Below are positions 27,175 through 35,321 of a stretch of DNA of 64,000 nt, piece by piece. The notes below the pieces were generated by a model. That model searched no databases, was not told the DNA's origin, and saw only the letters and a list, made by a program, of their open reading frames with translations. The DNA is from Burkholderiaceae bacterium 16 (GTDB taxonomy: Bacteria; Pseudomonadota; Gammaproteobacteria; Burkholderiales; Burkholderiaceae): the NCBI GenBank assembly GCA_000955785.1, contig JYOD01000017.1, forward strand, positions 1-64,000, read 5' to 3'. The first letter of the stretch is position 1, and each line of letters starts with the position of its first letter. The translations under genes and the position numbers were made by a program.

Positions 27175-27362
27175 TGGTGCTCTGCCCCGGGGCGCCAGGG
27201 CATGCCAGGCGGGCGGGGGCGATGCCGGTGCCGCGGTACCCCCCCCACGCCGGCCTTGGCGTGGCGACGCCCGATTCTGTACCATTCCGCCCTACACGCC
27301 TGGCCTGGCCTGCCCGCGCTCGCGCTTTCTCCTGACGGAAAACGCGGGATAAACGCAGGAGT

Positions 27363-27395
27363 TGCGCAAGAAGTGCGCAGGAGGTGCGCAGGAGG
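27363..27395 (+). repeat. Three 11-bp tandem repeats
   Basis: TGCGCAAGAAG is followed by two identical TGCGCAGGAGG units (27374-27384 and 27385-27395) and a partial fourth (TGCGGGG). Each perfect unit contains an AGGAGG ribosome-site core. The array lies 37 bp upstream of the response-regulator start, in its leader. Confidence 0.85.
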
Positions 27396-27431
27396 TGCGG
27401 GGCAGAACATGGCGGCAAGGAAGAGGTAAGT

Positions 27432-28178
27432 ATGAGAATAGCTTCGGTGGAAGACGACAAGAGCCAGTCCGAGCTGATCCAGCAGATCCTGGTCTCGGCT
27501 GGCCATGAGTGCGAGTGCTTCGCCAATGGCAGCACGTTCCTGCGGGCGCTGCGCGAGCAGGCGTTCGACCTTCTTGTCGTGGACTGGCAACTGCCCGATA
27601 CGAGCGGTCTCGAGGTGGTGACCTGGGTACGGCAGAACTCCGGTCCCAATCCGCCCATCCTGTTCCTGACCAGCCGCTCGATGGAGGAAGACATCGTCGC
27701 CGGGCTGGGCGCCGGCGCCGACGACTACATGATCAAGCCGATCCGGCGCGCCGAGCTGGTGGCGCGTGTGTCCGCCTTGCTTCGCCGCACCTATCCGCAG
27801 GCGCAGCAGGACAGCGCGGTGATCCGGGTGGGCAATTACCGCCTCGATCCGCAGGCGCGCACCGTGACCTGCGGCGAGAATCAGGCGGAGATCTCGCCGC
27901 GCGAGTTCGACCTGGCGCTGTTCCTGTTCCGCAACCTTGGCCGCCTGGTCTCGCGCGAGGTGATGGAGCAAGCTGTCTGGGGCCGCGCCATCGGGGCGGG
28001 CTCGCGCACGCTCGACACGCATATCTCGCGCTTGCGGATCAAGCTGGCGCTGCGGCCCGAGAACGGCGTGCGCCTGACCTCCGTGTATTCGCACGGCTAC
28101 CGTTTCGAAGCCGCGGGAGACGGCGACAAGCAGGAGCACCAGAATACCCCGGACGCTTTGGGCAAGCCGGACTTGTAG
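27432..28178 (+). CDS. OmpR/PhoB-family response regulator
   Basis: It is a two-component response regulator of 248 residues: a receiver domain with acidic residues EDD at 7-9, phospho-acceptor Asp51 in LLVVDWQLPD, the conserved Thr/Ser and Lys (MIKPIRR), and a C-terminal winged-helix DNA-binding domain (ISPREFDLALFLFRN, TLDTHISRLRIKL, VYSHGYRFE). The start at 27432 has GAGG about 6 nt upstream. Its partner is almost certainly the CHASE2 histidine kinase two genes downstream. It lies after pelG on the same strand; Pel genes are plausible targets, but the sequence does not prove this. Confidence 0.93.
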   Translation: MRIASVEDDKSQSELIQQILVSAGHECECFANGSTFLRALREQAFDLLVVDWQLPDTSGLEVVTWVRQNSGPNPPILFLTSRSMEEDIVAGLGAGADDYMIKPIRRAELVARVSALLRRTYPQAQQDSAVIRVGNYRLDPQARTVTCGENQAEISPREFDLALFLFRNLGRLVSREVMEQAVWGRAIGAGSRTLDTHISRLRIKLALRPENGVRLTSVYSHGYRFEAAGDGDKQEHQNTPDALGKPDL

Positions 28179-28234
28179 GGTTTGCAGGACTTTCAGGGGT
28201 TGACGGATTTGTGGGATTCGCAGGGTTTGCAGGA
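28178..28234 (+). repeat. Degenerate short repeats between regulator and FecR genes
   Basis: GGGTTTGCAGGA occurs at 28178-28189 and again at 28223-28234, exactly 45 bp apart, and the DNA between is built of related 9-bp words of the GGNTTNNCA type. It starts at the last base of the regulator stop codon. The block lies in the leader of the next gene. Confidence 0.75.
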
Positions 28235-28254
28235 TAAGCAGGAAAGCTGAGTTT

Positions 28255-30021
28255 ATGAAGCGGTTCGACATGGCGGCAGGCAGGAAGCGCGGCATCGCAG
28301 TGCGCTCTGGCGAGGCGGGTGCGAAGGGCGCGATTGACGCAATCGGTGCAATCGGTGCAATCGGCGTGGCAGGATGGATTGGTGTGCTGGGGGCCGCATG
28401 GCCGCTCAACGCCGCCGCGCAGGCAGCTGGCACAGAGGGCGCCAACTTTATCTATCTGGTTCGCCCGGGCGACACGCTCATCGGCGTGGCCGACCGTTTC
28501 ATGGCGCAACCCGCGCGCTGGCGCGAGTTGCAGGCACTGAACAAGGTGGCGGACCCCTACCGCCTGCCGCCCGGCATGCGCCTGCGCATCCCGCTGGTCC
28601 ACATCCCGGTCACCAACGGCACGGCCCGCGTGGTGTTTGTGACAGGGCCGGCCAGCGCGGATGGCCGCGAGCTGCAGGCTGGCATGGAACTCGCCGAAGG
28701 CGCCCGCATTGAAACCGGCGCCGGCGGCACCGTCACCATGGAACTGGGCGACGGCTCCCGCGTCACGCTGCCGCCCGCCTCCAGGATGGAAGTCAGCAGG
28801 CTGCGGGCCTTCGCCCGCACGGGCCTGACCGACGCCGTGTTCGGCGTCGGCCAGGGCGAGGTGGAATCCCGCGTGGCGCCGCGCGGCACGGGCGTCGGGC
28901 GCTTCGAAATCCGTACCCCTTCGCTGGTGACTGGCGTGCGCGGCACGCGTTTTCGCGTCGGCACCGAGGCTGGCGCCAGCCAGAGCGCCGTGCTCGAAGG
29001 GCAAGTGCAGGCACGCTCGCGCCGTGGCCAGCAGGCGGTGGTGGGCGCCGGCTACGGCGTCAGCGTATCGCCCACGGGCGTGCTGGCGCGGCCGGCCGCG
29101 CTATTGCCCGCGCCGGTGCTGGCGCCGCTGCCCCAGCCTCTGCTGGCCAGCCGCGCCACGGTGAGCTGGTCGCCGGTGGCGAAAGCCGCCGGCTACCGCG
29201 TGGTGGTCTCGCGCGATGCGGCCCAGACCGAGCTGCTGTCCTCCCAGACCGTCAGCGCCGAGCAAGCCGCGCTTGAGGACTTGCCTGAAGGCGAGCTCTA
29301 CCTGGGCGTAAGCGCGCTGGATGCCACGCACCTCGGCGGCGCCGGCGTGGTGATGCCTTTCGCGGTACGGCTCAACCCGCCCCCGCCTTTTACGCTGGAG
29401 CCTGAGCGCAACGGCACTGCGTACGGCGAGACGGTCACGTTCGGCTGGGCCGAGGTCGCCAGCGCGGCGCAATACGAATTCGAGGTGGCGGCCGCCGCGG
29501 ACTTCAGGCAGGGCACCATGCAGGCGCGAAGCGCCGCGCCGTCGGCCAGCCAGGCGCTCGCGCCGGGCCGCTGGTGGTGGCGGGTACGCTCGCTTGACGC
29601 CGGTGGCCAGCCCGGTCCCTGGAGCGAGCCGGGGGCGTTCGCGCTGGAACCGTCGCCGCCGCAACCGCGCCTTGAGGACGATGGCGGCGACACGCTGCGC
29701 ATCGCCTGGCCCGCGGCCGGCGCCGCCGGCGCGGCGCAAGCCTACCGGCTGCAGATGGCGTCCGACGAAGCCTTTACGCAGATCGTGGCGGACGTGCGCA
29801 CGGAAACGAACGAAGGCCGCTTGCCCCGTCCTGGCGGCGGCACGTATTTCGTGCGGGTGGGGCGTGAGGGTGCAGCGGCTGCCGCAACCGATGCCACCGC
29901 CAGCCCGGCCGCGCGGACGTACTTCTCCGCGCCCCAGCGCATCGAGGTGAAGCAGTATGTGCGTGATGTGCAGGGCCGGCCCGTGAGCGCTGGCGGGCGT
30001 CTGCTCAATCGTGCCAACTAG
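28255..30021 (+). CDS. Exported LysM-FecR domain protein
   Basis: The 588-residue protein has an N-terminal signal-like hydrophobic stretch (AIGAIGAIGVAGWIGVLGAAWPLNAAAQA), a LysM peptidoglycan-binding domain (IYLVRPGDTLIGVADRF to LPPGMRLRIPL), a FecR-like domain (ARIETGAGGTVTMELGDGS, TPSLVTGVRGTRFRV) and two or three C-terminal beta-sandwich repeats of fibronectin type (WSPVAKAAGYRVVVSRD, WRVRSLDAGGQPGPWSEPG). It should sit in the periplasm bound to the wall. Proteins of this build often accompany CHASE2 sensors; its gene overlaps the kinase gene by 11 bp. It may sense the envelope or modulate the kinase; that role is inferred. The signal region contains a tandem repeat. Confidence 0.85.
   Translation: MKRFDMAAGRKRGIAVRSGEAGAKGAIDAIGAIGAIGVAGWIGVLGAAWPLNAAAQAAGTEGANFIYLVRPGDTLIGVADRFMAQPARWRELQALNKVADPYRLPPGMRLRIPLVHIPVTNGTARVVFVTGPASADGRELQAGMELAEGARIETGAGGTVTMELGDGSRVTLPPASRMEVSRLRAFARTGLTDAVFGVGQGEVESRVAPRGTGVGRFEIRTPSLVTGVRGTRFRVGTEAGASQSAVLEGQVQARSRRGQQAVVGAGYGVSVSPTGVLARPAALLPAPVLAPLPQPLLASRATVSWSPVAKAAGYRVVVSRDAAQTELLSSQTVSAEQAALEDLPEGELYLGVSALDATHLGGAGVVMPFAVRLNPPPPFTLEPERNGTAYGETVTFGWAEVASAAQYEFEVAAAADFRQGTMQARSAAPSASQALAPGRWWWRVRSLDAGGQPGPWSEPGAFALEPSPPQPRLEDDGGDTLRIAWPAAGAAGAAQAYRLQMASDEAFTQIVADVRTETNEGRLPRPGGGTYFVRVGREGAAAAATDATASPAARTYFSAPQRIEVKQYVRDVQGRPVSAGGRLLNRAN
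28339..28365 (+). repeat. Three 9-bp tandem repeats in the signal-peptide code
   Basis: GCAATCGGT, GCAATCGGT and GCAATCGGC follow one another without gaps, coding for Ala-Ile-Gly three times in the hydrophobic core of the FecR-protein signal sequence. Because the unit is 9 bp, gain or loss of a copy keeps the frame and changes only hydrophobic length. Confidence 0.85.
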
Positions 30022-32425
30022 CCTGGCCCGGCTGGCCGCGCGCGCCGGCTCGCTCGCGCACTCCGTGCGCCGTGTGTTTGCGCGCATCCTGGCTGGCTAT
30101 CAGCGCCGCACGCTGATCGAGTGGGCCGCGCTGACGGCCGCGGTGCTGGCGCTGGTGGTGGCTTGCGCCGCATTCGGCTGGAGCGAGCGCGCCGACAAGG
30201 CGGTCTACGACCTGTCTGTCGCGGCGCAGCATCACGCGCCCAGCGACGACATTGTCATCGTCACCATCGACGATCCCAGCATCTTCTCCATTGGCCGCTG
30301 GCCCTGGCGCCGCTGGGTGCTGGCCGATCTGATCGGGCGCATAGCGGCCGATGCCCCACGCGTGATCGGCGTCGACGTGATCCTCTCCGAGCCCGACCAG
30401 TTGCATCCCGAGGACGACCGCACGCTGGCAGGCAGCATGGCGCGCGCGGGCAACGTGGTGTTGCCCGCGCTGGCCGAAGCGGGGCAGGATGGCCTGATGG
30501 TGCGCTATCCGCTGACTGGCCTGGGTGCCGGGGTAGGGCACATCAATATCGCGGTAGACCTCGACGGTATCGCCCGCCAGGTCTTCCTGCAGGAAGGGTT
30601 GCCGGGCCGGCAACTCAATCATTTCTCGGCGGCGATGGTCGGTTTCGGCAAGCCGCCGCGGCCGGTGTCCACCTACCGGCACGACGACCAGGCAAACGAC
30701 CTGGGCGCCGATGGCTGGGTGCGCAACTACCGGTTGCGCATTTCGTTTGCCGGGCCGCCCGGCACGTTCCGCCTGGTTTCAGTGCTCGATGTGCTGGGCG
30801 GCGCGCTGCCCGCGGATTTCTTCCGCGGCAAGTCGGTGCTGATCGGTGCGACCGCGAGCGGGCTGGGCGACGTATTCCCCACGCCGGTATCGCGCAGCGG
30901 GCATGGCATGAGTGGCGTGGAAATCATCGCCAACACCATGCAGACGCTGCAGAACGACAGCGCCATCGTCACCTTGCCTGCGCCGTGGTTCTGGCTTTGC
31001 ACCCTGCTGCCGGTACTGCTGGCGAGCCTTGCCTCGCTGGCGACGACACCGCGCAACGCGCTGCTGGTCACCGCGGTGCTCCTGATCGGCTCGCTGGCCG
31101 CCAGCCTGCTGCTGGTGGTGCTCGGGCATCTCTGGTTCGCGCCGTCCAGCGCCCTGCTGGGTTGCAGCCTGTTCTACCCGCTGTGGAGCTGGCGGCGCCA
31201 GGAAGCGGCGCTGAAGTTCCTCACGGATGAGCTGGCGCAGCTGGAGCAGGAGCCGGGTCTGCTGGCCATGCCCGCCGGCGCGAGCGAATCCGGCCGCAAT
31301 CTGGATACCCGCATGCGCGCGGTGTACCGCATGACCACCCGCCTGCGCGACCTGCGCCAGTTCCTGTCGGACGGGCTGGAAGGCCTGCCCGAAGCCACCG
31401 TGATCTGCGATCCGTCCGGGCGCGTGCTACTGGCCAACCGGCGCGGCCTGCTGCTGGCGCCGCGCACGCTCGGGCCGCTGGCCGACATGAGCGCGCCGCG
31501 CCCCGGCATTCGCGAACTGATCGACGAAGTATTTGCCCAGCCCAAGGCAGGGCTGGACTATTGGGACCAGTTGCGCAGCGCTTTTGCCGACGGCGAGGCC
31601 GTCCATGCGGAGCCGGTGCAGGCCCCGCCCGGCGTGGAAATCGAAGCCCGCGACGAACGTCCCATGCTGCTGCGCGGCGCACCGCTGCGCAGCGACACCG
31701 GCGGTGTGGCCGGCCTGATCGTCAGCGCCATCGATATCACCCAGGTGCGCGTGGCCGAGCGGCGGCGCGAGGAGTCCCTGCGCTTTATCTCGCATGACAT
31801 GCGATCCCCGCAGTCCTCCATCCTCGCCCTGATCGACCTGCAGAACGAGCCCGCCCGGGCGCTGCCCGAGGCGACCCTGCTGGCCCGCATCGGCGAGCAC
31901 GCCAGCCGTACGCTGGACCTGGCCGACGCCTTTATCCGGCTGGCCCGCGCCGAGGCGCCGCACCTGAGCTTCATCGAAGTCGACCTGGCCGGCGTGGTGC
32001 TGGACGCCACCGACGAACTATGGGCGCTGGCCAGCGCCGCGCGCATCGCGCTGAAGATCGAGATGGAAGAGGAGCAGACGCAGGTGGTGGCCGAGCCGGT
32101 GCTGCTGGTCCGGGCCATTGCCAATCTCGTCAGCAATGCGATCAAGTTCAGCCCCCCGCAGAGCACCGTGACGGTGCGCCTGTACCGCGTGCCCAAGGGG
32201 CTGGCGATCGATGTGGCGGACCAGGGCAGGGGCATTGCCAAGGAAGACCAGGGGCGACTGTTCCAGCCCTTCGCGCGCCTGCACGACACGGACCGCGACG
32301 CGCCCGCCGGCAGCGGGCTTGGCCTGGTGTTCGTCAAGACGGTGGTGGAGCGCCACGGCGGAGAGATCAGGCTGGCCAGCGCCGCGGGCGCCGGCGCCAC
32401 CTTTACCATCATCCTGCCCTGTTGA
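30011..32425 (+). CDS. CHASE2-domain sensor histidine kinase
   Basis: A membrane sensor kinase of 804 residues. After a first membrane helix (ALTAAVLALVVACAAFGW) comes an extracytoplasmic CHASE2 domain (YDLSVAAQHHAPSDDIVIV, then IGVDVILSEPD), three more membrane helices at about residues 320-395, a PAS-like segment (ATVICDPSGRVLLANRRG), a HisKA box with phospho-accepting His595 in SHDMRSPQSS, and a catalytic domain with NLVSNAIKFSP (N box), DQGRGI (G1) and GSGLGL (G2). It starts at GTG 30011 inside the end of the FecR gene, so the two are translated together. It probably phosphorylates the regulator at 27432-28178. Confidence 0.93.
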   Translation: MPTSLARLAARAGSLAHSVRRVFARILAGYQRRTLIEWAALTAAVLALVVACAAFGWSERADKAVYDLSVAAQHHAPSDDIVIVTIDDPSIFSIGRWPWRRWVLADLIGRIAADAPRVIGVDVILSEPDQLHPEDDRTLAGSMARAGNVVLPALAEAGQDGLMVRYPLTGLGAGVGHINIAVDLDGIARQVFLQEGLPGRQLNHFSAAMVGFGKPPRPVSTYRHDDQANDLGADGWVRNYRLRISFAGPPGTFRLVSVLDVLGGALPADFFRGKSVLIGATASGLGDVFPTPVSRSGHGMSGVEIIANTMQTLQNDSAIVTLPAPWFWLCTLLPVLLASLASLATTPRNALLVTAVLLIGSLAASLLLVVLGHLWFAPSSALLGCSLFYPLWSWRRQEAALKFLTDELAQLEQEPGLLAMPAGASESGRNLDTRMRAVYRMTTRLRDLRQFLSDGLEGLPEATVICDPSGRVLLANRRGLLLAPRTLGPLADMSAPRPGIRELIDEVFAQPKAGLDYWDQLRSAFADGEAVHAEPVQAPPGVEIEARDERPMLLRGAPLRSDTGGVAGLIVSAIDITQVRVAERRREESLRFISHDMRSPQSSILALIDLQNEPARALPEATLLARIGEHASRTLDLADAFIRLARAEAPHLSFIEVDLAGVVLDATDELWALASAARIALKIEMEEEQTQVVAEPVLLVRAIANLVSNAIKFSPPQSTVTVRLYRVPKGLAIDVADQGRGIAKEDQGRLFQPFARLHDTDRDAPAGSGLGLVFVKTVVERHGGEIRLASAAGAGATFTIILPC

Positions 32426-32442
32426 GCAGGGTGCGCCGGCGC

Positions 32443-32655
32443 TCAGCGCGGCGTGTTCGCGACGGTCTGCTGCCCAGCGTGGCTGGTGGCGGGCACGGTG
32501 GCGGAAGCGGTGACGCGGCTATCCATCTGCCGGACTTTGCGGGCAGCGCGCTGCTCGTTGTCGTCCTGCAGCGTGACGCACAGCACGGTGATCAGCGCGA
32601 ACGCCACCATGCAAAGCGCGACGTAGCCCAGCAACTTGTTGCGATTGGATCCCAT
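32443..32655 (-). CDS. Small single-pass membrane protein, 70 aa
   Basis: The sequence MGSNRNKLLGYVALCMVAF has one hydrophobic helix (residues about 9-29) with a positively charged N-terminus, then a short charged and Thr/Ala-rich soluble tail. I do not recognise a family. It converges with the histidine kinase, 17 bp apart, and the high-quality helix plus a clean start argue that it is real, though no strong ribosome site is visible. Confidence 0.5.
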   Translation of the reverse strand: MGSNRNKLLGYVALCMVAFALITVLCVTLQDDNEQRAARKVRQMDSRVTASATVPATSHAGQQTVANTPR

Positions 32656-32896
32656 ATCGATGCCCGCTTTGAATAGCGCCGCATTCTAGGCGGCCTTTGC
32701 CTCGGTTATTGTCAACAAATGCAAAGGCGGGTTCCGGGCAATGCCTGCCGTTGCGCCGGCTTGTTGCGCCGCGCATCGACGGCGGTCCGGGCCGGCTATA
32801 CAATCGTTGCGCAGTCCCGCACCTGAAAGCCTTGGCGCGCGTGGCCATGCCAGGCCGGCGCCGATGGTGTTGATTGGCCCCCACAGGCTGCCACCC

Positions 32897-33889
32897 ATGC
32901 CCAGCAACACCGAGCCCCTCGACACAGGCGCCAGCGCGCGCCCGGTACGCCACCTGGTAGCCACCGAGGCAGCCATGGCGGCAGGCGGCCTCGACGGCTG
33001 GCAGCAGCGCTACCAGCAACTCACGCCGGGGCGTTTTCTTGCCGAAGTGCAGCAGGCTACCTACGGCGACGTCCACGTATTCCGCGAACAGACCAACCAG
33101 GCCTTGCTGGAAGAGGGCGAGGCGCGGCGCGGCTATCTCTCGATCGCGCTGCCGCACCGCGAGTGCCAGGACGGCTGGTTCGCCGGCTACCGCATGAGCG
33201 GTGATACCGTGCTGCAGGCAGGCAATGGCAAGCCGCTGGCCATGCGCACGCCACCGGGGCTGGACCTGCTTGGCGTGACCTTGCCCTTGCCTGCGCTGGA
33301 GCGTGTGCTGGAACGCGAAGGGGAGGCCGGTCTGCTGATGCGCTTGCAGCCGGCTACCGAGGTGCGGCGTGCCGCTTCGGAAGAGTTCCGCGCGGCGATG
33401 CTGGCGGTGCTGGTCGCGGCGGCGGTGCAGAGCGACTTGTTCAATCAACGGTTTGTTGAAAGCGCGATGCGGGATGCGTTGCTGATGGCGGTGGTCTCCA
33501 CCCTTGCGCATGACAGCGGCGATGCCTTGCTGCCTACGCCGCCGGCGCGGCGGCGGCTGGTTGCGCAGGCCTATGAGATGGTGCGGGCTGCGCCGGAGGC
33601 ACCCTGGAGCGTGCTGGCGCTGTGCGAGCGACTCGGGGTTTCCCGGCGGACGTTGCAATACAGCTTTAACGAGGTTACCGGGCTGGCTCCGCTGGAGTTT
33701 GTGCGGGCGGTGAGGATGAATGGGGTGCGGCAGGCGTTGCGGGGGCGGCAGGCGCCGGAGTTGGAGGGGGTGGGGGCTGTGGCGGCGCGGTGGGGGTTTA
33801 CGCATTTGCCGCGGTTTGCGGCGCAGTATCGGGCGTTTTTTGGGGAGTTGCCGTCGGTGACTGTTTCCAAGTCAACGTCAAAGGCTTAA
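32897..33889 (+). CDS. AraC-family transcriptional regulator (EutR-like)
   Basis: The predicted regulator is 330 residues. The N-terminal ligand-binding part (LDGWQQRYQQLTPGRFLAEV) resembles the EutR-like group, and the C-terminal double helix-turn-helix reads WSVLALCERLGVSRRTLQYSF then ARWGFTHLPRFAAQYRAFFGELP, the AraC signature. The ATG at 32897 (MPSNTEP) is chosen because homology begins soon after; no good ribosome site precedes it, and ATG 32864 is in frame too. Codon choice shifts in the last 400 bp to G/T-ending codons (GGG, TTG, TTT), unlike the first half. Its target is unknown. Confidence 0.85.
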   Translation: MPSNTEPLDTGASARPVRHLVATEAAMAAGGLDGWQQRYQQLTPGRFLAEVQQATYGDVHVFREQTNQALLEEGEARRGYLSIALPHRECQDGWFAGYRMSGDTVLQAGNGKPLAMRTPPGLDLLGVTLPLPALERVLEREGEAGLLMRLQPATEVRRAASEEFRAAMLAVLVAAAVQSDLFNQRFVESAMRDALLMAVVSTLAHDSGDALLPTPPARRRLVAQAYEMVRAAPEAPWSVLALCERLGVSRRTLQYSFNEVTGLAPLEFVRAVRMNGVRQALRGRQAPELEGVGAVAARWGFTHLPRFAAQYRAFFGELPSVTVSKSTSKA

Positions 33890-33912
33890 CTGCTTAACTG
33901 CTGGTTAACTGC
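33886..33912 (+). repeat. Three TTAACTGC repeats at the end of the AraC gene
   Basis: TTAACTGC occurs at 33886-33893, 33894-33901 and 33905-33912. The first copy includes the stop codon of the AraC-family gene. Nearby GTCAAAGGC-like words also repeat (33875 and 33915). This looks like local slippage at the edge of a decayed region. Confidence 0.7.
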
Positions 33913-34359
33913 AAAGTCAAAGGCAAAAAAGGCGCCCCATACGGCCTGGTACACCTTGACGGCTCGCTTCGCATCGCGCTGGGGTGTGGCCCGCCCTTGG
34001 GGGCGCTCTCCACGGCTACACCGAGTTGTGATCTGGCTCCATCGCTCTTCTTTGCGCCGCCTGCGGGAGAGGACGGGCGCTACCGCTTGGCAGCCGCTGG
34101 TTTGCTCCCCTCTCAAACCAGTTCCTTGCCCTTACCTTTCCTCTATGGGTTCGGGGCCGGGGCAGCATGGATGGGGGCACGCGGGCTCGAAAAATATCCC
34201 CGCCAAATTGGCGCGATCGGAGTCCGACCCCTTGAACGCGAACGATCTGTTTTCGATCTGCCCGGGCTCAGCACCAAACTGGGACAGGAGGTTCCTCAGG
34301 TGGGTCTGGCGTTGCTCAGACAGACCTCCCGACACGCCGAGGGAAGGCGCAGTCTTGAC
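33913..34359. other. Stretch without a supported gene
   Basis: Between the AraC gene and the lipoprotein fragment lie about 450 bp with long but unconvincing frames on both strands (for example plus 33997-34515). Their translations are low-quality mixtures, with no ribosome site and no domain. Composition is lower in GC than the flanks. I see neither an IS element nor a terminator. Confidence 0.4.
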
Positions 34360-34563
34360 TTACACGAGGTAGCGTCCCTTGGTCTGGAAGTTAGCGATGA
34401 TCAGCGCATTCCAGCGCGCCAGATTCCCAATATTCGTGGCCGAGAGTTTCGAAGCACCCCCGGCGAACTGAACCTCGGTGTCAGGCTCTGGTGGCTTGCA
34501 GGCAAAAACGTCTAGCGACAAGAGTAGGCATCCTCCAGCCAGGAGCGTCTTATACGCGATCAT
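34360..34563 (-). CDS. Short lipoprotein, probably truncated
   Basis: From ATG 34563 the frame encodes MIAYKTLLAGGCLLLSLDVFAC, a signal ending in a lipobox-like DVFAC, then KPPEPDTEVQFAGGASKLSATNIGNLARWNALI. The VQFAGGASKLS...LARW part resembles the start of an OmpA-like lipoprotein domain (a strand followed by a helix), but the protein ends after 67 residues, well short of a full domain. It overlaps the metallopeptidase remnant by 14 bp on the same strand, so they were probably one operon. It is likely a fragment; a small intact lipoprotein is possible. Confidence 0.5.
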   Translation of the reverse strand: MIAYKTLLAGGCLLLSLDVFACKPPEPDTEVQFAGGASKLSATNIGNLARWNALIIANFQTKGRYLV

Positions 34564-34988
34564 CCCAAATCCCAACTGTGTACGTTGCGATATTCTCGGC
34601 GTTTTCGATGCAGAAGCGATTGGCGTCAGCCGCCTTCCAGCGCGAGTTGCGGGTGCTATACCAGACATCTCTCGTTCCCATTGCATCCTGGAAGTGAGAG
34701 ACCTCATGAATGAGAGTGAGCAGTTTACTATCCCCATCGACAGGGTTCTGACCCAATAAGTACGCCTCCAGAAGTCGTTTCGTTTTCATTCAATAGTGCA
34801 CGTCGGATATCAGGCATTGGCAGTGTCACCTTGCTGGCCTCTGGTTGGTCCGTTGCTGTGTCAAGAAATGGCCTTTCGAGTGGGTTGCAAATTACGAATT
34901 TATACCGAGAAAATGGTGGATATTGCTTAGGAAAAATCCGCAAAAATGCAAAGAATTGGCCGATCGCGGGAGTCGCTAAGGAAGCCAA
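34550..34988 (-). pseudogene. Aspzincin (M35-like) metallopeptidase remnant
   Basis: The downstream frame (34550-34789) reads LLTLIHEVSHFQDAMGTRD followed by VWYSTRNSRWKAADANRFC and NAENIATY. HEVSH is the HExxH zinc motif, GTRDVWY matches the GTxDxxY motif that supplies the third ligand of aspzincins, and NAENIATY matches their C-terminus. The N-terminal part is out of frame (34790-34988: FSRYKFVICNPLERPF, then TLPMPDIRRALLNENE), so at least one frame change separates the two. Members of this family in Burkholderiales can be secreted toxins or effectors; here the gene is broken. Confidence 0.55.
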
Positions 34989-35321
34989 GCCTGCCGGGGT
35001 GATAAGCGGGGATCAAATTGCGAGGAGATGCGTGGAGGCAGCAGGGCCACGGCTGCACGGCGCTATTCGGAAGGTGCGACACCGCTGCTGGTCGCACGCG
35101 CAGGACTGCAAGACGGCTGCGCTCCGCGAAATCCCGGGCTGCAAGAGCGCTGCCCGGTTTGCCACATTCACATCTTGAACTTCAATGCAGGCAGCGCTGG
35201 CAGCGGCGGGAGCGCTCCCCAAAAGGACAGCGAAGGCCGGGCCGTGACCAACTGCGCGCGGTCATCTGCCCGAACTCCACCTACTGCTGACCCGTTGAAT
35301 GTGCAATCCTTATGCCGTCCT
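34989..35321. other. Stretch without a supported gene
   Basis: About 330 bp between the metallopeptidase remnant and the convergently read end of the amidase gene. Open frames on the plus strand run into the antisense of the amidase and are not coding by composition. Nothing recognisable was found. Confidence 0.4.

Noticed and set aside
33997..34515. 172-codon plus-strand frame between AraC gene and lipoprotein
   Set aside because: No ribosome site and no domain; it overlaps the better-supported lipoprotein fragment on the other strand.
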